A program made the translations under genes and the position numbers. From positions 239,936-303,935 of the forward strand of contig WIDE01000004.1 in assembly GCA_015039315.1 (NCBI GenBank): DNA of 64,000 nucleotides, in the 5' to 3' direction. This DNA comes from Clavulina sp. PMI_390 (Eukaryota; Basidiomycota; Agaricomycetes; Cantharellales; Hydnaceae). Shown piece by piece: positions 55,559 to 64,000 of this stretch (position 1 is the first letter of the stretch; each line of letters starts with the position of its first letter). Under the pieces are notes generated by a model that did no database searches, was not told the DNA's origin, and saw nothing but the letters and a program-made list of their open reading frames with translations.

Positions 55559-56333
55559 GTGATGCGACTGGGGTTTATCAGGCGCTAGTCGGGAGGCTCC
55601 GATCAGGCACCTCTGAATGGTTGTACGGCGCGCGTTGAATGCTTATTTTTCAACCATCCCACTCCCCGCGTCCTTTTTCTTCAACCTTTCTAATCTGAAC
55701 GCCAAATTTTGTCTGTTTTCTTTTTTTTTTTCTTTCCTCTTGGTTATTCATTAACCATTTGTCAAAAACCCTGGATGATCGGTCTCAGCGGAGGCGGGAT
55801 AAGGAATCGTTTGTACATAATAGTGAAGGAAAAAAACCCCTCCGTTTCAATTGTGATTGAGTCCTGATTGGCTGACCCTGCCCGAGGGAGCTCGTGGCGT
55901 GAACCCGCGTGAATCCTGGTGTGCTCTTTTTTTTCGGGGGCGGGAAGCTTGGAAGGGGTCCGCGTGGTAGACTTTGTACGTTGCAGCAGGAACAAACTCT
56001 CTCAATGGACACGGTCTAGGCTGTGCGTCCTTGGAGCCAGCATCGCCCGTGGCAGCGCATAGCCTGTGCGCACATCTCGTGGAATGGATCGCACGCCATG
56101 GAAACGCGGAACGCCCAGCCCAGCCCCCTCCGTGCTGGTGTATGATGTAGATCTCTGTGCAGTAGATCTTCATAAGTCGGTTACGATTCAATTTTTTTTT
56201 AATGCAGGGTGAACCCTAACAATTGAAAGAAAGGGAGTTTTTTAGGGAATTGTGTGAGGTTACATGAGGATCACGTGCGCACTTGACTAACCCCCTTCTG
56301 GGACGTCTCCGTTTATCGCCAACGAGGACGACG
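55559..56333. promoter_or_regulatory. Intergenic region upstream of the AGC kinase gene
   Basis: The 3' region of the dehydrogenase gene contains T-rich tracts near 55715. The kinase promoter or leader follows. No exon is supported. Confidence 0.35.
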
Positions 56334-59300
56334 ATGCGTGAAGCTCGCAGGCAGCGATCTCAAGGCACAGTCTCCCAACAGGGAGCCACGCCGTCGCCGT
56401 CGTCGTGGAAGAATGTGTTCAAGTTTGGGTCCAGGGAGGGCAGTGTTGCCTCAACTGCATCCAAAAAGTCCATGGCCGACGCGCTCGCCACGGCCGTCTC
56501 CGACGTCCATATAAGCGAGTTAGGCGTGTATACCGACGACGGGGACAGTCCGCAGGGCGGTGCTACTCCCACCAACGAGCGAGGCCTCTCGTCGTTGAGA
56601 TCATCTGGAGGGGTCAGTTCGCCAACGCCTGACGCGTTGGACTCGCCCAAGACGCCCCCGTATCCCTACGACATAGACATAGGGCCCTCCCCCATCGTAG
56701 ACGAGCCTTATTCGGACTCGACCCTGTCGTCCGACTCTGCCTCCCCACCCAAACACAACACCACCCTATACTCATCTTCTTCCTCCACTACCACCAACAA
56801 TTCATCACCCAGCTCGCGTCCTCCCTCTCGGTCCACATCTGGACCCCACTTTGATCTCTCCACAAAAGATTCCTCACGCTCCTTGTCGCGCCGGTTTCTC
56901 GGGCCGTCCCGCTCGACCTCAGCGACGAACATGTCGACTTCCATCCCATCTACACCCGTCGAATCCGCTCCCACTCCCTTTCCACCATCTACCAGCTCCT
57001 CAGATCCGGTATCACTAGATCCTCCCCCTCCCTTTTCTGATTCATCCTCCGATTCTCAATTTCGAGCGTTGTCAGCCTCCACCTCGACCGGACCGCCAGG
57101 GTCTGCGCCTGCACGTCAGAGCACGTTTCCCCTTCTCAATCGTTCCGTTTCTGGCGCCATCCTCTCCTCTGGTAACCGCTCCACAAGCAAGACCCACTTG
57201 AAGGATCTTGCGAAAGCAGCTCCTACACCTCCACCCATCATTACTTCCGATTTCCCTGATTCACCTCAGCTCGAGGGCTCATCTCTCTATGTCGCATCAC
57301 CAGTATCAGGATATGGCGGTGCGTCGGGGTCGGGGTCATCAAAGACTTTCCTGACGTCGCAGGCTACGATCAAGAAGCCCAACGCCGCCACACGCTTCAT
57401 TCGTCGGGTGGCTTCCGCACCGAATGCCAAAAACCTCTTCAATGTGCCAGGGAATCGGACTGCGCCTCCTGCACTTCCAGAAAGTATTTCGGTGGGAAAC
57501 AACTCGTCCAGTGCGGCGCTGAGCGTGGCTGAGAGCAACTATCCTGCGGCGTCTCCTCCCGCAACTCCTACCACCCGGAATGGGCTATTGGCTCCTTCGT
57601 CAAGCTTTGGGTCCCTGTTCGGCGGTAGCTTGGGCAAGAGAAGCCGGAGCAAGAGCCAAAACAGGAGAACAGGGAGTGATGATTCGCTTGATGTTGATAC
57701 ATTGAGTACCCCTAGCTCTCGACGCACGAGCAATGCGACAAGCTCCCTGACTGGCTTTGGCGTTGGCGGCAAGCCACCAGGGAAGGTTCGAGCCAATAGC
57801 GCTGCTCTTTCGTCAGACGGAGGACTGACAGTACCACTTTCTGCGGAGGAGCAGCGTGCTCGCTTCAGGCGGACATATTCGAGTAACTCGATCAAAGTAT
57901 CATCGGTACGTGATGGGAGAAGTATGATTGCTAGATATCCATTAATTATATCCCTCATCTTTAGCTTGAAGTTGGACCAAACAGCTTCAGCAAGATTCGG
58001 ATGCTTGGAAAAGGTGATGTTGGCAAGGTCTACTTGGTTCGTGAAAAGAAGACCGAAAAGCTGTTCGCGATGAAGGGTATGTAAACCCTTGTTTGTTTCT
58101 TCGCTCTCTGTAACTCATTTCACGCCTCTCTTTCCGTAGTACTATCCAAGAAGGAAATGATCGCTCGGAAGAAGATCAAACGCGCCCTGGCGGAGCAAGA
58201 GATCCTTGCGACGGCGAACCATCCCTTCATTGTGACCCTTTACCATTCTTTCCAGTCTGAGGAGTACCTTTATTTCTGCATGGAATACTGCTCAGGCGGA
58301 GAGTTCTTCCGGGCTCTCCAGGGTCTTCCTGAAAAGCGGCTCGAGGAAAATGGGGCGCGTTTTTACGCTGCTGAAGTTGTTGCTGCATTGGAGTACCTTC
58401 ATCTTCTTGGTTTCATCTACCGAGATCTCAAGCCCGAGAGTGAGATTATTTTTTGGCGCCCAGTTGTGTCAATGCTTTGTCTTGCTTACGCTCCTCGTCA
58501 CAGATATCCTTCTGCATGCGTCAGGGCACATAATGTTGTCAGACTTTGATCTCGCGAAAGCATCAGGTCTTCCCGGCGGTCGCCCAGCAACGATATCTCA
58601 GCGAGAGAATGGCGTGCCGTTAGTGGACACGAAAAACTGCACGTCGCACGTGCGAACACATTCGTTTGTGGGCACTGAAGGTACGCACTAGCTCCATAAC
58701 TCTCGCCTGCATACACTTATCGATATCCGTTCGTTTCACCTGGTTCTGTCCCGACTCCATCGGCTAACGTGATTTGCTATCCCCACCACTTATAATCCAT
58801 GCCTAACCGCGGGATTAATGCTGCATAGAGTACATCGCACCTGAAGTGATTCATAATCAAGGTCATACTGCATCAGTAGACTGGTGGACCCTTGGTGAGC
58901 TGCAGCGCTTTGGTGGCGTGATACCCGTGTACTAATTCGCATGGGCGATTCTCAGGTATTTTCATCTACGAGATGATAGTGAGTTCTTGACTTTGTTAGC
59001 TCTTCTTGAATGTGATCATTGACGTTTAACCTGGTTAGTTTGCGACCACTCCTTTCAAGGGGAAAGACCGTAACGAGACCTTCACTAACGTAACCACGTA
59101 TGAGGTTGGCTTCCCAAACACGCCCCAGGTTACCCCGTATGTGAAGCTACCTGTTGAACCCGTTAGCTACCTGCTCAAGAATTTTTTCTTCCATTCTAGG
59201 GGCTGCCGAGACATTATCCTCCGGCTACTCCACAAGGACGAATGGCGACGACTGGGAAGCAAAACTGGTGCATCTGAGGTCAAGCAGCACCGATGGTTCT

Positions 59301-59665
59301 CCACCCTCAAATGGGGTTTGTTGCGAAATCAGACTCCCCCGATCCAACCAAAACTCCACCGAGACGGCATCGGCCACAATGTTCGAACGATAAAAGAGAG
59401 TGTGAGCCTCGACTTTGAGACTGGGCGGGCTCGGCCCAAAGCACCGAAGGACAAAGGAGGGAAATACCATCCTGACGATCTTCACGCGGACCAAGATCCT
59501 CACGGCGAACCTCCTCAATATGATCAAATGTCCCTGCCGAGCAAGAACCGTGGTCGTTCACGCAAGGAGCTACCCAATGGCGCGGGTTGGAGCCTACCTC
59601 CTGGCGCTCCGGATCCCTTCTCCGGCTTCTCCAATCTATCTTTCCACTACGACGGAGAGGATTAG
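56334..59665 (+). CDS. AGC-family Ser/Thr kinase, Kin82/Nrc2 (Fpk1) type
   Basis: Yeast Fpk1/Kin82 phosphorylate lipid flippases, and Neurospora Nrc-2 represses conidiation. The start at 56334 is [12 protein letters not shown]; the frame is open upstream without an ATG. About 520 residues of Ser/Pro/Thr-rich regulatory sequence precede the kinase. They include [15 protein letters not shown]. Kinase motifs are [15 protein letters not shown] (Gly loop), [13 protein letters not shown] (Lys), [61 protein letters not shown] and VDWWTLGIFIYEM. DFD in place of DFG is typical of this kinase subgroup. The loop between DFD and the APE motif is long (about 40 residues, with [12 protein letters not shown]), another subgroup trait. 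The C-terminal extension after [10 protein letters not shown] is Lys/Asp-rich. Confidence 0.9.
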
Positions 59666-60914
59666 GGTCGACTCGCTCCTCATATGGATCCTCAACTCTG
59701 GCACCCCCAACAATATACACTTACTACTCCAACCGTCTTGCTTGCGCCCCTCCTAATGGCTCTCTCGTTCCGCCTTCGTCACTTTATCCTGCAAGCTCGG
59801 CAATCAGACGTGCTATTTCACCACTCGGATGCATTGGATTTTCAGCCTCATTTTGTCATTCAGCTCCAACATTCTTATTCACCCTGCATATATCAGCATC
59901 GTTATAACCCATTACCATCATCAGCAATCTGGTTTCTATTCGGTGACCGTTGGTCCTCCAGGATCTTTTCCAATGTGGAATCTTGGCTTACTCGCGGCGT
60001 TCTCTTCGTTTCCTGACCCCCGTATGATATTACATTTCACTATCTGCCAATTTCTCAACTTGTACAGTATACTTCACCCTGACATATGAATTGTCTATGG
60101 CATTCGCTCCTTTTATCCACGTATCGTTGTCTTTTTTTCGGCCCTCGTGCATTATTCGTCGAGGTAGTTCCTAGTTTCAGGTTCATGGAGCCTGGTCAAC
60201 CCATTTCATCCCAAAAGTATAAAACAATTTGTACATAGCTAGGTCCAGTTATTTTAAAGTCTTAGCTCTTCTTTTATCACATTTTGGGCACGACATCTTT
60301 TCTGAATCATTCCAACAAGGGAAAAATTTGCATAGGATTGGGTCGCGACCGAATACTACATGCAATTGTGGCAAGCATAGTCATTGGTAGCTCAAGAACA
60401 AGCCGCCGGCAGCTTTTCCGGCTCAGGATTCGAAAGCAACGGAGCAGCGGCGCGAGGAGGGAAAGCAAACCTAGCTCGGGTAACATAGTCAGGCGTGAGC
60501 GTGAGTAAGGGAGGGGGAGCATAGGGCTGGTGGGAGCAGAAAGGGAGGGATACAGGCAAGCAAATGAACAACAACAACAGTAGCAGATGCAAGCGGTTGG
60601 GCAAAAGACGGAATGGTATCGGAGGGGAAGAGTGGTGGTCGAAAGAAAAAAGTGCTATCAAGATGTTATATTTATTACGATTAAGCATCGGAAATGGGGT
60701 GGCGGTCCATTTGGTGGGCCCCTCAGGGTAGGATATTGATAATGCAGGAAGGATCGCAAAGCTAGGCGCGCTACATCATGCTCAACGATGTGCGAAGAGG
60801 AACACATATTAGGGGAAGCTGGATCCGTGGTATATGATGTGGAGTTTGGGAAAAAGCAACAATGAACACTGGGAATGGCGAGCAGATAGATGTGCAGCGA
60901 GGAATCGAGGCTAA
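59666..60914. other. Long intergenic stretch between convergent genes
   Basis: About 1.25 kb holding the 3' regions of the kinase (+) and methyltransferase (-) genes. The open frames have AT- or C-rich, non-protein composition. No RNA gene is recognised. Confidence 0.45.
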
Positions 60915-63286
60915 TCAGTCCTCGGCAGCGCGGACGCCTGTGAAGAACCGCATCACTCGCGATGCGTAGGGTATGGTTTCTTCCGCATCAGGGCCGTTCA
61001 TCACTACAGTGACAGACGGGGGGGCAATTGGAGGTGGTTGGTGGGTTTCCACGTTAGAGATGGGTGAAGCATCTCCGGATTTTTCGGACAGAGGTAACGG
61101 GGATTCAGGCTCGGGTATATAGGGGGCGAGGTCGAGGAGAGAATTTGGCGACGCGGCGCTGTTTAACGAAACTGGTCGCGAGGATGAGGACACTGAGGAT
61201 GCCTCATTGGTGCTTGCTTTGGTGGTGGAAGAACGGTTTGCTTGACGAGCGTTTTTAGGCGATAAAGTCCTTCCATTGCGGACTCCAAACGCGGAATCAT
61301 CCCAAGCGTGGTTGTTGAGGACAGAAAACAGCTCCCTATGGAGGTCTGCAGTATCCCGATTGCCTGGATCGGCAGGGGTATCCTCATAAGCAGATGCCAG
61401 CGCATCGTCATCGAACTGGACATCTTCCAGATCCGCGGCAAAGGCATCCCATTCATACATACGACTTGTGAGACGCAAGTCAGAATCAGTTTTTGTTTTC
61501 TCGTCAGCAGGATCGAGGGAATGGATGAGTCACCTTCGAAGGACCTCAAAAGCTCGAGAGAGATCTCTTCTAGCCTCTGCAACTACAGGGTGCCGCAATG
61601 GGCCCCAGTCTCCCCAATCACTTTCAGGGCCCCAGCCCTCCTCATCGAGGATCCATTCCCAGATTGCGTCTTCTGCAGCTCCAACGACTAGGGGGTATAC
61701 TGTGAGAAAGGGCATTGGTGAAACGCTTGACTGACTTACCTTCAACGGCGTGCTTGTGATGGGCTCGGAGTTCTGAGATCGGGGTTGGATACAGGACTTC
61801 GGAGCCGCTGACATAGTACCGCGCGACAAAATTACGAGCAGGGGAATGCGCTAAAAAGTGGTATGAGTATCATCGCCCCACGGGGAGACTACCATATAGA
61901 ATTGACGTACAGTCACCCTCTTCTCGACCTTGAGGGATAGGGAATCTGATACGATCAACAGCGATATTGCTATTGAAAGCGGCGTTCAGGTGTAGTGGGA
62001 TAATACTGGTAGGATTGAGGTTGATATCTCGTTCCTTGAATAAATTGTAAAAGAGGGCTGCGAGAACTTGATCATCATATCCGCCAGCTGGGTCATAGTC
62101 AAGGACTTGTGGGCGAATGAAGGGGGGTAGTGGAGGGGGAGGTGTTCCAGAAGACGCCTTCGGTGTCGTGCTAGAGCTTCCTGAGCTGTCGGGAGTGCCA
62201 GGATACGACGCATCATCAACAGGATCTGGAACGGGGGGAATGAAGGGAAAATTGATATCTGATAGCAACGTCAGAAGATATCTTGGATTGATTAAATTGA
62301 CAGGGTCAAACCTTCTTCCGACCACTCATATCGACCGCCAACTGTTAGAACACGACGAATTTCCTAAGAGATAGGGGAAGAAGTCAAGATCCTGCAAGGG
62401 AGTATGTATGCTTCGAGAGGGCTCACGTCGACAAAGAAAGGAATTTGTAACTCAGGTATTGAATACCCGATATTCCGAATCCTAACATGATCAAAAGACT
62501 TGTCCTCAAAAGGCCATGTGCTCAAGCTACGGATATAAGCGATGAGATTCAACACAAATCTAGGAGACAACTTTTACACACAAGTTTCCTTGAACCCAGT
62601 TGATGCGAGAGCGTCGTTCCTCGTCCATGTTGTCCAGAGAGAGATGGATTGGGGAGATGTCGAATCCTACAAACTCCGTTTTTTTCCATAATATAGATGC
62701 ATTAACGATCCAGACTGCATAGGGGAGTGAGCTCGGTGCACGGGTATACCAAGAAGCGCGAAGCTTACGCCCAAGACCTGGGTTGATACAACAGTGAGCG
62801 AAAGTTTGCAATGTGGTACGAAACACATACCACAACCAACGTCCAAAGTACGTTTCGGCTGTACGCCTTGCAGATCCAGCCAGCTATTCGGTAGCCGTGT
62901 TAATTGAATTCTTAGATATTCGCTGAGGCACTCTCTGTGTATGGGATCAATAAATGAGGACGGTGAGGGTATTGGACGTAACGTACTGTTCCAAGTGACT
63001 GCGGCCATAGTTTAAGGGATACGGAACTTCAGAGACGTCGTATAGATGCACGAGATTGTTGTTGCGGAATGCGAGATCTAACGGTTCGCCAGGCGGCTTC
63101 GGACGCGAAAACCAAGGAAGTGGTGAAGCAGGTCGTTTGACTGGCCGTGGCCGAGGAGGTCGGGCAGAGAGGGGTCTATAGAACCGTTTCGTTCAGTGTA
63201 TCGTTTGTTGGATGGGGGTAGTGTTCGTACTGCGGTGTTACGTCCGCATCTTCAAGATGCTCATTGCTGCTGGTGGATACAGACAT
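60915..63286 (-). CDS. SAM-dependent methyltransferase-like protein
   Basis: The start at 63286 is MSVSTSSNEHLEDADVTPQ, followed by a Pro/Arg-rich segment (PPRPRPVKRPASPLPWFSRP) and VSEVPYPLNYGRSHLEQ. The class-I Rossmann motifs are PKRTLDVGCG joined by splicing to LGRKLRASW, then TEFVGFDISPIHLSL (acidic loop after strand 2), INWVQGNL and LPFEDKSFDHVRIRNIG. A post-core GGRYEWSEEDINFPF follows. The long C-terminal half is Pro/Ser-rich (SSSTTPKASSGTPPPPLPPF) with a region LNAAFNSNIAVDRIRFP and ends MRFFTGVRAAED. This shape (methyltransferase core plus extended tail) is common in Agaricomycetes. The substrate is unknown. It is divergent from the HIT zinc-finger gene with 239 bp between starts. 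Confidence 0.78.
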
Positions 63287-63525
63287 GAATTGAGCTGGCG
63301 CTGAAGTGACCGGAGATGGATCAACTTGAGAGCATGACCCACGCGCCGAGTTCGCGCGAAAACTAAAGGAGCGCTAGAAGTTGATGTCGGCCTAGCTCGA
63401 ACTAGGACAGGGCAAGTTTGGACAGGCAGAGGATATACTGTTGGCACGTGCAGCTGTATACCTTTGTTGATCCCTTTCCCTGTCCCTTGTGCTGGAAATT
63501 ATTGCGTCACATCTACGGAGCGCCT
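63287..63525. promoter_or_regulatory. Bidirectional promoter, methyltransferase / HIT zinc-finger gene
   Basis: 239 bp between divergent start codons. No TATA box recognised. Confidence 0.4.
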
Positions 63526-64000
63526 ATGGCTCTGTGTGCGGTCTGTAAAGAAAAGGAACAGAAATATACCTGTCGCTGTGCTACGCCATAGTCAGTCGGG
63601 TCATTCTGCCACTTTGCCTGTGTGGTGAACGTACATTCTTCCAAGTTGTTCCGTGGCTTGCTACAAAGAACATAAGACTCAATGCCCGACGATCGTTGCT
63701 TCCGAGGAAAATACCAAGCCCGATATCCCGGTGCTCACGGGAGAGCCAGATTCAGAGTCTGACCCGAGGAACTCGGCCCCAGCATCCATACCCCTTCGTC
63801 CCTTGACATCACTGCGATGGCCATACATACCTGAAGCCGCTTCCTTTCAAGATCCCCTTACGGAGTTTGACCCTAAGCCTCTGAACATTCAACAGTATCA
63901 AGCTATTGGTAAGCTCTCTTCCGGTTCCTCGATCGGGTAACGCTTACGCTAGTCCATGCGTATGACCGCCTCCACAATATCCCATCATTGGACTCACTGC
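63526..64000 (+). CDS. HIT-type zinc-finger protein (3' end beyond the window)
   Basis: The start at 63526 gives MALCAVCKEKEQKYTCRCAT. Exon 1 (to 63590) joins exon 2 (from 63646) to read TPYCSVACYKEHKTQC. Together these give the zf-HIT pattern of Cys pairs: CxxC, CxC, CxxxC and a closing His/Cys. HIT fingers occur in proteins of box C/D snoRNP assembly (Hit1/ZNHIT3, Bcd1) and of chromatin remodellers. A Pro/Ser-rich stretch and SLRWPYIPEAASFQDPL follow, which is reminiscent of ZNHIT3 but not enough to assign. A donor at 63909 implies more exons; the gene continues past the right edge. Confidence 0.78.

Overview
The window looks like nuclear DNA from an Agaricomycete fungus (Basidiomycota). 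Genes are dense and on both strands, and are cut by many short introns (mostly 50-75 nt, GT..AG). Families present include Zn2Cys6 plus fungal_trans regulators, DUF3128/EMI1, fungal HNH_2-type proteins, F-box proteins with helical N-termini, GH25 lysozymes and a Kin82/Nrc2-type kinase. The mix would fit a Rhizoctonia/Ceratobasidiaceae genome, but that placement is inference. An 807-bp run of N (33216-34022) marks an assembly gap. I see no bacterial, phage or CRISPR content and no tRNA or rRNA gene.

Layout. 0.2-0.6 kb: BRI3-like membrane protein (+). 1.3-3.4 kb: HNH_2-like protein (-), with a second decayed HNH-like piece at 3.7-3.9 kb. 4.9-7.0 kb: nucleolar FKBP prolyl isomerase (-). 8.3-11.4 kb: Ser/Pro/His-rich protein of unknown role (+). 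12.1-16.8 kb: tandem segmental duplication of about 2.44 kb carrying two secreted GH25 lysozyme genes; it includes a relic of the 3' end of the neighbouring enoyl-CoA hydratase/isomerase gene (16.7-17.8 kb, -). 18.3-21.0 kb: TPR protein (-), divergent from the eIF5-mimic/BZW gene (21.1-23.0 kb, +). 23.8-28.2 kb: Zn2Cys6 transcription factor (-), divergent from a probable developmental regulator (28.8-31.5 kb, +). 32.2-36.1 kb: WD40 protein broken by the gap. 37.0-37.8 kb: three-finger C2H2 protein. 38.3-39.2 kb: ribosomal protein uS7/RPS5. 39.4-40.6 kb: second enoyl-CoA hydratase/isomerase ending in SRL. 41.1-43.2 kb: F-box protein (-), divergent from an EMI1-like gene. 44.1-45.8 kb: arginine-specific carbamoyl-phosphate synthase small subunit with an upstream spliced attenuator-peptide ORF. 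47.0-49.2 kb: PP2C phosphatase. 49.9-51.6 kb: S-adenosylmethionine decarboxylase (-). 52.4-55.6 kb: aldehyde dehydrogenase. 56.3-59.7 kb: Kin82/Nrc2-type AGC kinase. 60.9-63.3 kb: SAM-dependent methyltransferase (-), divergent from a HIT zinc-finger gene that runs off the right edge.

Most neighbours are functionally unrelated housekeeping or regulatory genes, as is usual in a fungal chromosome, and I found no clustered pathway. The most informative items are regulatory or evolutionary. They are an intron-split arginine attenuator peptide uORF in front of CPA1, a tandem lysozyme duplication that preserves a 7-nt exon and its promoter elements, a translation regulator whose first coding exon may be only ATG, and degenerate HNH-domain sequences. 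I did not find a convincing wholly new multi-gene system.

Exon coordinates were worked out by hand from splice signals, reading frame and family similarity. Where a start or splice site is uncertain, the entry says so.
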